The notes: generated by a model from the sequence alone, not told the origin. A DNA stretch of 64,000 nt from Fimenecus sp045595185 (GCA_045595185.1 JAZNZX010000031.1:23601-87600), one strand, 5' to 3'; counted from the first letter of the stretch, positions 39,803-48,185 are shown. Numbers and translations are program-made.

Positions 39803-39816
39803 TTATGTAGTTTTAA

Positions 39817-40788
39817 TTAGTAAGAAATCTTGTATTCTGTGATTACTTCGATGCCAACTTCTGCACCATCGATTGAAATAAGTGCAAGTTTTGCATCAAG
39901 ACCAAGGATACATGGAGCATCAAGGTTAAGTGCAATAAGGTTGCCTGTCGCCTTATCGATTGTAGCAACAGCAGTTACATTTTCATAAGCAATCTTGATG
40001 TTGCTGAGCTTAAGACCAGGAACAGAACTGATTGAACCTGTAATCTGGCTTTCTTCGATAACACCTGCGATAGAACCAACACCGTCAGCATTTGCCTTTG
40101 GATTTACAGCATCTTTTGCAACAACTGTTACAACATATGTACTACCCTTATCTACACAAGTAATCTTCTTAACACCGTTAAGTGTAAGAGCACTTGCATC
40201 AGGAAGCTTTGTCTTATCCCATGCTTCGTTCTTAACTTCGATTGAAGCTTCGTCCTTAGCCATGAACATACCCATAAGAGTAGATGCAGCACTTGAAAGT
40301 CCGCCAGCCTTAACATGACCCTTATAGTTAATAGCACCGTCTTTAACACGAACTACAGACTTTGACTTTGTTCTTGCTGCTGCAACTGCCTTTTTGTACA
40401 TATCAAGAGCTTCCTGGTCAGCATTTACTGCGCCTGATGGAGCATCTGCTGCGTTATCGTCACCAGGAACTGTTGCGTCGTCACCTGGAACATCTGTTGT
40501 GTCGTCACCGGGAACATCTGTTACATCATCACCGGGAACTGTTGCATCATCGTTTGGAACATTAGTGTCAACATTTGTTGCGCCACCCTGAACCTGTCCT
40601 GAAACAACTGTTGTCTGTCCTGCCTTACCTACATAAGTGAATGCGAGAGAAACCACGCTGAATGTAATTACCAAAGAAAGTAAAATTGCAATTGATGAAA
40701 GAAATACCTTTGAGAAAGTTTCTTTTTTAGCGTTGCTCTTTTCAACTTTTGCCTTGTATTCTTCAGGTGTATATTGTTTTTTTGCCAT
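39817..40788 (-). CDS. Membrane-anchored protein with PGDD-repeat linker
   Basis: A 323-residue protein: basic N-terminus (about 1-26), one hydrophobic segment (about 27-51), then a low-complexity linker with six VPGDD-type repeats (about 75-115) and a ~200-residue extracytoplasmic domain starting ADQEALDMYKKAVAAARTKS, likely mixed alpha/beta. I do not recognise the domain. The truncated gene at the left window edge has the same architecture and a similar start to its domain. The linker is acidic and could extend through the cell wall. Confidence 0.85.
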   Translation of the reverse strand: MAKKQYTPEEYKAKVEKSNAKKETFSKVFLSSIAILLSLVITFSVVSLAFTYVGKAGQTTVVSGQVQGGATNVDTNVPNDDATVPGDDVTDVPGDDTTDVPGDDATVPGDDNAADAPSGAVNADQEALDMYKKAVAAARTKSKSVVRVKDGAINYKGHVKAGGLSSAASTLMGMFMAKDEASIEVKNEAWDKTKLPDASALTLNGVKKITCVDKGSTYVVTVVAKDAVNPKANADGVGSIAGVIEESQITGSISSVPGLKLSNIKIAYENVTAVATIDKATGNLIALNLDAPCILGLDAKLALISIDGAEVGIEVITEYKISY

Positions 40789-40919
40789 TTTCTTTAACCC
40801 CTTTCAAAAGTTAAACATTTACTCTATTACTTTACAACAAAACACGACAAAAGTCAATACGAATGATACATAATTAAATGCACCAAATCATATTTATCAT
40901 CATTATGTTGATTTATCTC

Positions 40920-40948
40920 TTGTTTTACTCTTTCTTTTGTGGTATAAT
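40920..40948 (+). promoter_or_regulatory. Promoter of the VanY-like gene
   Basis: TTGTTT at 40920-40925 and TATAAT at 40943-40948, 17-nt spacer, 29 bp before the start codon. Confidence 0.75.
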
Positions 40949-40976
40949 ATTTTTTATTTGTTAAGGAGGTTTGATT

Positions 40977-41981
40977 ATGGCTGAAAGAAGAAAAAACAGT
41001 AAAAAAACAAAGAAAATCAACTCAACAATATCAGCAGTAATCACCTGTCTTGTTGTTTTCGTTATTATTTTTGTGGGAATCACCCTTGCATCGGACAACA
41101 GTCCTGCGGATGCTCCCGTTAAAACTCCTGCAACCGAAAACACTACCAATAATACATACGAAAGCAGTTCGACTGAAATTCCTGAAAGTTCCACAGAAGA
41201 AAAAGAAACTTCAACTACTCCTGTTGAGTCTTCCACTGAAAATACAACTGTTGCAAAGCCTAAACCAACAGAGCCTGTTACATCCAACAAGCCTGTTGCA
41301 ACCGGTTCGTTTTATGACAGCGTGAAATACCGTTCACCCGATGCTGTTACTGCCGATATTTTCAAACATGGCAGAAACCTTATGCTTCTTAACCGTCAGT
41401 ACGAGTTACCAGAAGACTTTAAATGGGATTTAGTGTATTGGGCAAACGGAAATTCCGTTGATGCTATGTATCTTAATTGTGAAGAACACAATTCTGTTAA
41501 GGCAGTTGACAGAGCAGCATATCAGCCACTAAAAAATATGTTTGCCGATGCAGAAAAAGCAGGTGTTCCTCTTCAGCTCGTTTCGGCATACAGAAGCATC
41601 TATCTTCAGGATAAGCTTTTTACCCGTTCGGTAAATTCATATATCAGTCAGGGTTATTCTGAACAAGAAGCAATTAACAAGGCAAATTATTCAAGAACCT
41701 TTTCAGGAACAAGCGAGCACAACACAGGTCTTGGGTTTGATATTCTTGAAAGAGGAAACTATACTCTCAGCACATCATTTGAAAATACCGAACAGTTCCG
41801 CTGGCTTATGGAAAATGCTGAAAACTACGGTTTTATTCTTCGATATGCAAAGGATAAGACAACTCAGACAGGCATTATGTATGAGCCATGGCATTTCAGA
41901 TATGTCGGTGTTGAGCATGCAAAGGAAATCAACCGTTTAGGTATATGTTTAGAAGAATATATTGATTATTTAGAGGCGTAA
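40977..41981 (+). CDS. D-alanyl-D-alanine carboxypeptidase, VanY/DacB family, membrane-anchored
   Basis: A 334-residue zinc peptidase acting on peptidoglycan stem peptides. N-terminal anchor (about 19-40), then a Ser/Thr/Pro/Glu-rich linker (about 45-110) and a peptidase M15 domain. Metal-binding and catalytic motifs are SEHNTGLGFDI (S-x-H-x3-G-x3-D) and EPWHFRYVG. LVSAYRSIYLQ is the conserved arginine region. ATG at 40977 follows AAGGAGGT by 6 nt. The plsC-like gene starts 6 nt after its stop, so they share a transcript. Confidence 0.93.
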   Translation: MAERRKNSKKTKKINSTISAVITCLVVFVIIFVGITLASDNSPADAPVKTPATENTTNNTYESSSTEIPESSTEEKETSTTPVESSTENTTVAKPKPTEPVTSNKPVATGSFYDSVKYRSPDAVTADIFKHGRNLMLLNRQYELPEDFKWDLVYWANGNSVDAMYLNCEEHNSVKAVDRAAYQPLKNMFADAEKAGVPLQLVSAYRSIYLQDKLFTRSVNSYISQGYSEQEAINKANYSRTFSGTSEHNTGLGFDILERGNYTLSTSFENTEQFRWLMENAENYGFILRYAKDKTTQTGIMYEPWHFRYVGVEHAKEINRLGICLEEYIDYLEA

Positions 41982-41987
41982 ATCAAA

Positions 41988-42740
41988 ATGGGCAAATTAA
42001 AAGAAAAGTTATTCAGTTACACAGCATATGCAAAAATTATTACTCAATTATTGGTTGTAATGGAACCTAAAATTGCATATCATAACCACCTTATGAAAAA
42101 AGGTAAAGTGAAAAAGGCTGATGAATTCGGTTTTCCTGCTGTAAAAAAATGGGCAAAGTTTGCCACAAAGACTGCAGGAATGAGAATTACTGTTGAGGGA
42201 CTTGAAAAAATTCCGAAGGACAGACCGTTGCTTTTTACTCCGAACCATCAGAGTTATGCTGATGTACCACTTCTTTTGCACGTGTTAAAGGATTTTGACT
42301 TTGGTTTCCTTATGAGAATGCAGCTTAACAAGTTTTTTGCTATTGAACAAATCAGCAAAATCATTAAATGTGTTCCAATCAATCAGGAAAATGCAAGAGA
42401 AGGTATTAAGGCACTTAATAAAACTGCTGAGCAGATTAAAAACGGATTTTCAATGCTTGTTTTCCCTGAGGGCAAAAGAGGTTTTTCAAATACTCCCGAC
42501 GAATTCAAAAACGGTGCATTTAAAATTGTACAGAAAACAGGTGTAACGGTTGTGCCCATATATATTCACAATGTCTTCAAGGTGCTTGAGGGTAATGATT
42601 TCCAGATTACACCAACAGATGTAAAGGTAATTGTTCTTGACCCTATTGAAACAGGCGATATGAAGCGTGATGATGTTAAACAGCTTCACGACAGAGTATA
42701 TAATCTTATACTTGAAGAATCAAAAAAGCATCCGGTGTAA
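41988..42740 (+). CDS. plsC: 1-acyl-sn-glycerol-3-phosphate acyltransferase (PlsC family)
   Basis: A 250-residue membrane-associated acyltransferase of phospholipid synthesis, converting lysophosphatidate to phosphatidate. The catalytic H-x4-D motif is NHQSYADVPLL, and the substrate-binding motif is FPEGKRGFS; VPIYIHN marks the fourth block. It lies directly behind the VanY-like gene and before a terminator. Related acyltransferases with other acceptors exist, so the precise acceptor is inferred. Confidence 0.9.
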   Translation: MGKLKEKLFSYTAYAKIITQLLVVMEPKIAYHNHLMKKGKVKKADEFGFPAVKKWAKFATKTAGMRITVEGLEKIPKDRPLLFTPNHQSYADVPLLLHVLKDFDFGFLMRMQLNKFFAIEQISKIIKCVPINQENAREGIKALNKTAEQIKNGFSMLVFPEGKRGFSNTPDEFKNGAFKIVQKTGVTVVPIYIHNVFKVLEGNDFQITPTDVKVIVLDPIETGDMKRDDVKQLHDRVYNLILEESKKHPV

Positions 42741-42744
42741 ATTT

Positions 42745-42770
42745 AAAGTGGCCTTAATGGTCACTTTTTT
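42745..42770 (+). terminator. Terminator after plsC
   Basis: AAAGTGGCC-TTAAT-GGTCACTTT with one G-T pair, then TTT. Confidence 0.85.
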
Positions 42771-42784
42771 ATTGTCTTAACATA

Positions 42785-42813
42785 TTGAATAACATCGGAT
42801 TTTATTATATAAT
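42785..42813 (+). promoter_or_regulatory. Promoter of the sulfatase gene
   Basis: TTGAAT at 42785-42790 and TATAAT at 42808-42813, 17-nt spacer, 32 bp before the start codon. Confidence 0.78.
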
Positions 42814-42845
42814 ATTTAAAATATGTACTTTTAGGAGGATGACAT

Positions 42846-44903
42846 ATGAAAAAAGGAATTGTTTATGATAATTCGAAAAAAACATTTCCCGTAATTGTAA
42901 TGATAATCGGCTTTATTCTCGCAATTACGCTTTTGGTTATGCGACTTAATCTTCTGGCAGTTATCAACGTGGGTTATATGTGCGTTGTATCTGCACTTAT
43001 CATTCTTGGTATTCTTTTTTTGAAAAAGCTTTATTTATGGAATTTTATCGGCTACGGTGTTTCGGGACTTTCCATTGTTCTTTATTACGCTATCTGGGGA
43101 GCTGACGCAGGCTTCGGTGCTTTTTCGTCAGGTAAAGCAGGTTGGGATTCAGTTAAAAATGCTCTTTTCTCAGGTGGTGACAATTACAACTTCTTTGTTC
43201 GTCTTGGTGGCAATATTTTAATTATTCTGCCTTGTATTATCGCATTTGTTGCACTTTTCCTTGTTGGTAAAAAGCAATTCAACAAAAAGGGAACACATTT
43301 TATTGTTACAACAATTTTGAGCATATTCCTTGCAGGTACAACGGTTTTCTATGTGCTTACAATGAACCTTCGTTCACAGCCGAATGTTGACAGACTCTGG
43401 GAAGGTCACGACGATTATCTTAATAAAGTTGATAAAAATACAGAAAGCAAACCGAATGTGCTTTTCATTATGATGGATGACCTTGGTTGGGGGGACATTT
43501 CACTCAACGGTGCAATTTATGATACTCCAAACATTGACAGCATCGGTGAAGATGGCGTGAATTTTGACAATTTCTATTCAAGCTATTCAGTTTGTTCACC
43601 TGCTCGTTTCAGCCTTATGACAGGCCGTTACCCATTCAGAGGATATGCTGACAATGTTATTTATCCGACCATTGACACTCTTTCACCTTTCGCACAGACA
43701 AGAATTTTCAACTCAGTTGAAATGGGCAACAATGTTGACGGTATGCTTGGTGATGAAATCACTATTGCTGAAGTATTCCAGAATGCAGGATATAACACAG
43801 GTGCTTTCGGTAAATGGCATCTTGGTGATTATGGCGAATATCTTCCTACAAATCAGGGCTTTGACTATTTCTATGGTAGCCACCATGTAAATGATATGAC
43901 TCCATTCTATTATGTTGAAGAAGAAAACGGTGAATATGAAATTGTTCACGGTACAGACGAATTCTTCAAAGATGGCAAAAAAGAACAGAGTCAGGCAAGT
44001 GAATGGATTCACATGTCAATCAATGATTGGATTACTGACGCTGTTACAAATTCTGATGAGCCATTCTTCGCATACTATGCAACTCCTTGGCCACACGGTC
44101 CTGTTTTTGCAGGTGACGATTTTGACGGCACAAGCGGTATGGGTACATATGTTGACTGTGTTACTGAATTTGACTACTATCTCGGTGAACTTTTCAATAC
44201 GCTTGAAGAACTTGGTGTTATGGACGATACAATTATCGTGTTCACAAGTGATAACGGTCCTGCACTTGAAGGCTCAACAGGTGAGCTTCGTGGCGGTAAG
44301 TATCTTGCTTATGAAGCAGGTCAGAAGGTTCCGTTTATGATTAGGTGGAACAATAACAACGGACTTTGGGAAAAGGGTACAACACGCGAACAAAGTGCGG
44401 TTCTTGCCGATATATTCCCGACACTTATTGAGCTTTGTGGTATCACAGGTAATGACGGTGAAGCTAATTATCTTCCGCAGGACAGAACTATTGACGGTGT
44501 TTCAATTGTTCCTGTGCTCAAAGACGATACTGCTGTTCATACAGAGGAACATCCTATTCTTCATATGAAACGCGAAGAGCTTAAAGCACTTCAATACACA
44601 ATGACTACTGAAGAAGTTCTTAGTCGTGAAGAATATGCAGATTATGAATACCCGGTGCTTACTGAAAACGAGTATATAACATTCAAGTACTTCCGTAAGA
44701 TGCAGAACGACAACCCTGCATTCTTCGATAAAACACGAAAGAATTGGTTGTATGTGCTTACAGATGACAAGGGTGAAAATTATAACAGAACAAGCACATA
44801 TCCTACTATCGCAGAAGAACTTAATCAGAAAATGACTGATGTTATGAAGGATTTCAAAGCAAATCGTCGCGGAATAAATCAGGAATATTACAATAATCTT
44901 TAA
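42846..44903 (+). CDS. Membrane-embedded Cys-type sulfatase
   Basis: A 685-residue protein. The first ~175 residues form about five transmembrane helices; the remainder is an alkaline-phosphatase-fold sulfatase domain exposed outside. Metal residues Asp211-Asp212 are in FIMMDDLGWGDISLNG, and the formylglycine site is Cys250 in CSPARFSLMTGRYP (C-x-P-x-R), which must be converted to formylglycine for activity. KWHLG and TSDNGP are further family motifs. The substrate is unknown; the membrane layout recalls LTA-synthase-like enzymes, but the C-x-P-x-R site marks a true sulfatase. The maturase is encoded next door. Confidence 0.93.
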   Translation: MKKGIVYDNSKKTFPVIVMIIGFILAITLLVMRLNLLAVINVGYMCVVSALIILGILFLKKLYLWNFIGYGVSGLSIVLYYAIWGADAGFGAFSSGKAGWDSVKNALFSGGDNYNFFVRLGGNILIILPCIIAFVALFLVGKKQFNKKGTHFIVTTILSIFLAGTTVFYVLTMNLRSQPNVDRLWEGHDDYLNKVDKNTESKPNVLFIMMDDLGWGDISLNGAIYDTPNIDSIGEDGVNFDNFYSSYSVCSPARFSLMTGRYPFRGYADNVIYPTIDTLSPFAQTRIFNSVEMGNNVDGMLGDEITIAEVFQNAGYNTGAFGKWHLGDYGEYLPTNQGFDYFYGSHHVNDMTPFYYVEEENGEYEIVHGTDEFFKDGKKEQSQASEWIHMSINDWITDAVTNSDEPFFAYYATPWPHGPVFAGDDFDGTSGMGTYVDCVTEFDYYLGELFNTLEELGVMDDTIIVFTSDNGPALEGSTGELRGGKYLAYEAGQKVPFMIRWNNNNGLWEKGTTREQSAVLADIFPTLIELCGITGNDGEANYLPQDRTIDGVSIVPVLKDDTAVHTEEHPILHMKREELKALQYTMTTEEVLSREEYADYEYPVLTENEYITFKYFRKMQNDNPAFFDKTRKNWLYVLTDDKGENYNRTSTYPTIAEELNQKMTDVMKDFKANRRGINQEYYNNL

Positions 44904-44911
44904 TAAAGCTC

Positions 44912-44945
44912 AAGCCCATTGAAAGTTGATTTTCAATGGGCTTTG
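44912..44945 (+). terminator. Terminator between sulfatase and maturase
   Basis: AAGCCCATTGAAA with TTTCAATGGGCTT, then a T-rich TTGTTATA. Partial read-through to the maturase gene is possible. Confidence 0.8.
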
Positions 44946-44984
44946 TTATATAATTAAATCAAATATTTTCATGGAGTGAATCCT

Positions 44985-46079
44985 ATGCCACCACTTTCAA
45001 TAATGATTAAACCTGCATCGAGTCTTTGTAATATGCGTTGTGAATACTGTTTTTATCACAATGTTACAGAGCTTCGTGAGGTTTCATCATTCGGTATTAT
45101 GACGGAAGAAACTGCTGACAATTTAATTGAAAAGGCACTCCAGTTTGCCAACGGTGAAAGCGTTGCTTTTGCCTTTCAGGGTGGCGAGCCTTTAATGGCG
45201 GGTATTCCTTATTTTGAACATTTTGTGGAAAAGGTCAAGTCTTCCAACAGGCTCAACAGTCAGATTTTTTTCAGTACACAGACAAACGGTACTCTTGTAA
45301 CTGACGAATGGTGCGAATTTTTTCACAAGAATAATTTCCTTGTGGGATTAAGTCTTGACGGTAATTTTGAGCATAACAAATTCCGTGTTGATGCTAATTA
45401 TGAAAACATATTTTATAAAATTCTTAATGCTGCCGAAAAATTTAAAAAGCACAAGGTTGAATTTAATATTCTGACCGTTCTTACAGGCTACTGTGCCGAC
45501 CATATTGATGAAATTTATAAGTTTTTCAAAGAAAAAGGCTTTCGTTATCTTCAATTTATTCCTTGTCTGCGACCATTCCAAGACAAGAGCGAAAGCGAAT
45601 TATATATGACACCTGAGCAGTATGGTGATTTCCTTGTGAAATGCTTTAATTATTATGTCAAAGACTATGTAAGAGGGCAATATACAAGTGTTCGTTGGTT
45701 TGACAATATTGTTCATCAGTTTTTAGGAAATCCTACGGAACAATGCGGAATATGCGGCCATTGTATGCATCAGTTTGTTGCCGAAGGCAACGGAAACATC
45801 TATCCCTGCGACTTTTACTGTACCGACGAATGGCTTTTGGGCAACATCAACCACGAAAACGAAAATTTTGACACTCTGGCTCATTGTGATAAAGCAATAG
45901 AGTTCTTAAAGGAAAGTTTGCCTGTACCCGACAGATGCAAACAATGTAAATTCTATTCTGTTTGTCGTGCAGGTGGTTGCAAACGAACGCGTGCAGACCG
46001 AGATTATTGTGAAAGCTATAAAAAATTCTTCTCATCATGTCTGCCACTATTCAGAGCATTCATAAATGAGAAGAAATAG
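44985..46079 (+). CDS. Anaerobic sulfatase-maturating radical SAM enzyme (anSME)
   Basis: A 364-residue radical SAM/SPASM protein that oxidises the active-site Cys or Ser of sulfatases to formylglycine without oxygen. SAM cluster motif Cys15-x3-Cys19-x2-Cys22 (CNMRCEYC), GGEPL loop, and a C-terminal SPASM domain with CGICGHCMH, YPCDFYC and CKQCKFYSVCRAGGC. The partner is the C-x-P-x-R sulfatase just upstream. ATG at 44985 has GGAG 8 nt upstream; GTG at 44976 is less well placed. Confidence 0.95.
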   Translation: MPPLSIMIKPASSLCNMRCEYCFYHNVTELREVSSFGIMTEETADNLIEKALQFANGESVAFAFQGGEPLMAGIPYFEHFVEKVKSSNRLNSQIFFSTQTNGTLVTDEWCEFFHKNNFLVGLSLDGNFEHNKFRVDANYENIFYKILNAAEKFKKHKVEFNILTVLTGYCADHIDEIYKFFKEKGFRYLQFIPCLRPFQDKSESELYMTPEQYGDFLVKCFNYYVKDYVRGQYTSVRWFDNIVHQFLGNPTEQCGICGHCMHQFVAEGNGNIYPCDFYCTDEWLLGNINHENENFDTLAHCDKAIEFLKESLPVPDRCKQCKFYSVCRAGGCKRTRADRDYCESYKKFFSSCLPLFRAFINEKK

Positions 46080-46091
46080 GATTGTGTTGAT

Positions 46092-46276
46092 AAATTGGAG
46101 TTTATCGGTATGTTTAAAGTTAGTGTCATTCTGAGGAACAAAGTGACGAAGAATCTCTGTCCTATTTTAATAGACCCTTCGTTTCACTCAGGGTGACTGA
46201 TGAAATGCGAGAGATTCTTCGCTACGCTCAGAATGACCTATCGAATTGGTTATTCATCCCGACAAATTATAATTTG
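46092..46276. repeat. GTCATTCTGAG repeat, copy 6 (long form, inverted relative to copy 5)
   Basis: Terminal repeats AAATTGGAGTTTATCGG (left) and GACAAATTATAATTTG (right). The internal sequence is the reverse complement of copy 5 (28037-28223) with very few differences. It lies between convergent genes. Confidence 0.93.
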
Positions 46277-46289
46277 CATTAAAAACAAA

Positions 46290-46709
46290 TTACGACAAGA
46301 TATATGTAAGTGCCATTATTAACGATTCGTCTGCGTTTTCACTTTTTAAAAGCATTATAAGTCCTAAAAGCAACGCTTTGTCTGGCTCGTCAAAAAGGTT
46401 TTCAAGGCTGTTTTTTCGTAGGTTTTCTACAGGCTTTTTTGTTTCCGTCTCTATTTCCTTTTCTTCTGCTTCCTTAAAAAACTCTTTAAAGCTTGGATAA
46501 GGGTTATCTTTCGGGAAATTCGGAGGCATGTTTGTCACCTTTGCAGAAATCGTGGCAGAATTTTTATCATTATCTCGTTTATCCTGAATGAAATTGAAAT
46601 CCTGTTGTGCTGATTGCGTTACAATGTCTGAGTTCCGTTTCATTTCCCTTACTCTTTCCATAGCCTTTGCCTGCATTTTTTGTATTTCAGAATATGAGTA
46701 ACCGTTCAT
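46290..46709 (-). CDS. Hypothetical protein, third member of a small three-gene cassette
   Basis: A 139-residue soluble protein without signal peptide. The N-terminal third is a charged helix (SEIQKMQAKAMERVREMKR), the middle is polar and probably disordered, and the last ~35 residues form a hydrophobic helical hairpin (KALLLGLIMLLKSE then ESLIMALTYIL). It starts immediately after the stop codon of the next gene upstream. Similar C-terminal leucine-rich hairpins occur in other clostridial proteins of unknown role. Function unknown. Confidence 0.75.
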   Translation of the reverse strand: MNGYSYSEIQKMQAKAMERVREMKRNSDIVTQSAQQDFNFIQDKRDNDKNSATISAKVTNMPPNFPKDNPYPSFKEFFKEAEEKEIETETKKPVENLRKNSLENLFDEPDKALLLGLIMLLKSENADESLIMALTYILS

Positions 46710-47039
46710 TTAAAACAATCCTTTCAATAAAGGTAAAACTTCCATCAGTTGTAAAAATTTTACTGCCTCGTCTGCCTTATGTTTTCGTTCTTCACTCAAC
46801 ATAGGCTTTAAATCGTAAATCAGTTTTGTCCGATAATCCTCTTTATTAAACTGACCCATAAGTCCCATTATTTTTTGCATTGTATTTATATCTATGGGAA
46901 AATTAGTTGCTGATTCCGATTTTTTCGGTTCTTGCGTTTGATGTGAATCACCTTTTTCAGTTAATGATTCGGCAATACTCCGGAGTTTTGCCATATCTTC
47001 ATCACTTATTGACGACAGTAAATTTTCAATATCAATCAT
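46710..47039 (-). CDS. Hypothetical protein, second member of the cassette
   Basis: A 109-residue cytoplasmic protein, helical at both ends with a polar linker (about 30-45). The C-terminal half has LIYDLKPMLSEERKHKADEAVKFLQLMEVLPLLKGL, broken here only by its own Lys-rich segments; it looks like an amphipathic helical hairpin. It overlaps the upstream gene by 8 bases and is followed without a gap by the downstream one, which indicates one operon. Function unknown. Confidence 0.75.
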   Translation of the reverse strand: MIDIENLLSSISDEDMAKLRSIAESLTEKGDSHQTQEPKKSESATNFPIDINTMQKIMGLMGQFNKEDYRTKLIYDLKPMLSEERKHKADEAVKFLQLMEVLPLLKGLF

Positions 47040-47244
47040 TCTTATCCTCCGTAAACTTCTTCAGCAACTCCTGTGCTTTTGGTGTTGAAAGGAGTTTTTT
47101 TATTGCTTCTTTATCACTTAAAACCTCTTTCAGCTTTTTATTCTGATTTGGTGTAAGATTGTTCATAAGATAATTTTGTGTTTCTTCGTCTGATTTGTTT
47201 GATTTGATTTTTTTAATAATCTCGTCAAAGTTATTATTGCTCAT
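47032..47244 (-). CDS. Hypothetical protein, first member of the cassette
   Basis: A 70-residue helical protein (NNFDEIIKKIKSNKSDEE, LTPNQNKKLKEVLSDKEA, LLSTPKAQELLKKF). ATG at 47244 is chosen because GGTGGTGA lies five nt upstream; a longer frame starts inside that region. The gene heads the unit and is transcribed divergently from the phosphodiesterase gene, with both promoters inside the AT-rich 47250-47290 gap. Function unknown. Confidence 0.75.
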   Translation of the reverse strand: MSNNNFDEIIKKIKSNKSDEETQNYLMNNLTPNQNKKLKEVLSDKEAIKKLLSTPKAQELLKKFTEDKND

Positions 47245-47301
47245 TGAAATCACCACCATATTATTGTATAATATAGTATGATTTTAAGGAGGTTGATATG
47301 C

Positions 47302-47763
47302 TTGAGAATACTTGTTTTGTCCGACTCACACGGTGATATTTATGCAATGAAAAAAGCCATCGAAGCACAACCGACAGCAGAAGTAGTCATCTTTTTAGGT
47401 GACGGATACTATGATTTTGAAAAGTATAAACCACTTCTTAAAGATAAGCGAATTTATTGTGTGAAGGGTAATAATGATTTTCACTGTGATTACCCGAAAA
47501 ATGCAATAATAGAAGAAGGTGGACATAAAATATACGTTACTCATGGTCACTATGAATATGTGAAAAGTGGTCTTGCAGGTCTTCTTTCGATTTCACGAAG
47601 AAATAATTGTAATTTGGCACTTTACGGACATACTCACGTTCAGCAAGAAGATAATCAGTTGGGTATTAAGTTTTTTAATCCAGGTTCAATACGAAATGAC
47701 GAATACGGTGTTATTGATATTGTTGACAATGGGTTTATATGTATCGGTATTAAATTGAGATAA
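47302..47763 (+). CDS. YfcE/MJ0936-type metallophosphoesterase (TTG start)
   Basis: A 153-residue calcineurin-like phosphodiesterase. Metal ligands are in LVLSDSHGD, FLGDGYYD, KGNNDFHCD, VTHGH and LYGHTHV. The family's usual N-terminus (M-K/R-I-L-V-L-S-D) is obtained only with TTG at 47302, nine nt after AAGGAGG; an ATG at 47297 is out of frame and the ATG at 47278 lies upstream of the ribosome binding site. The substrate is unknown. Confidence 0.92.
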   Translation: MRILVLSDSHGDIYAMKKAIEAQPTAEVVIFLGDGYYDFEKYKPLLKDKRIYCVKGNNDFHCDYPKNAIIEEGGHKIYVTHGHYEYVKSGLAGLLSISRRNNCNLALYGHTHVQQEDNQLGIKFFNPGSIRNDEYGVIDIVDNGFICIGIKLR

Positions 47764-47771
47764 AATATTTA

Positions 47772-47806
47772 TAATAAAAAATACCCCTTGGGTTTTCCCA
47801 AGGGGT
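47772..47806. terminator. Terminator of the ribosomal protein superoperon (bidirectional)
   Basis: ACCCCTTGGG-TTTT-CCCAAGGGGT, a perfect 10-bp stem. On the minus strand TATTTTTTATT follows, so it ends the rplQ transcript; on the plus strand the weaker TTAATTTATT follows the phosphodiesterase gene. Confidence 0.9.
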
Positions 47807-47837
47807 TAATTTATTGGTCTATTAAAGCCTTACCGCA

Positions 47838-48185
47838 TTAGTCAGCGATGAGTTCGATGATGCACATTTCAGCAGCATCGCCTCTTCTTGGACCGGTCTT
47901 GATAACACGAGTGTAGCCACCGTTTCTGTCTGCATACTTTGGTGCTACTTCTTCAATCAATTTCTTTGCAACAGACTCTTTTGTGATGTAAGAGTAAACC
48001 TGTCTCTTTGAATGAAGACTGCTATCTTTAGCGATTGTAATCATTTTTTCAGCCATAGCCTTAACTTCTTTGGCTCTTGTTACAGTTGTTTCAATCTGAC
48101 CGTTCTCGATAAGGTATGTTACCATACCTCTGAGCATAGCCTTGCGGTGATCGCTTGTTCTACCAAGTTTTCTTGTTCCTGGCAT
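47838..48185 (-). CDS. rplQ: 50S ribosomal protein L17
   Basis: Large-subunit protein of 115 residues near the tunnel exit. The start MPGTRKLGRTSDHRKAMLRG and the TTVTRAKEVK and GGYTRVIKTGPRRGD segments are diagnostic. Last gene of the alpha block, 17 nt after rpoA, followed by the operon terminator. Confidence 0.98.
   Translation of the reverse strand: MPGTRKLGRTSDHRKAMLRGMVTYLIENGQIETTVTRAKEVKAMAEKMITIAKDSSLHSKRQVYSYITKESVAKKLIEEVAPKYADRNGGYTRVIKTGPRRGDAAEMCIIELIAD

Noticed and set aside
40362..40591. His/Arg/Leu-rich frames opposite the PGDD repeats
   Set aside because: Mirror translations of the repetitive linker of the gene at 39817-40788.
42846..44903. Lipoteichoic acid synthase
   Set aside because: Membrane helices plus sulfatase fold fit, but the catalytic Thr of LTA synthases is replaced by C-x-P-x-R of true sulfatases and a maturase is adjacent.
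2577..46276. CRISPR array from the scattered GTCATTCTGAG repeats
   Set aside because: Repeats are dispersed by kilobases, are palindromic elements with terminal repeats, lack regular spacers and have no cas genes nearby.
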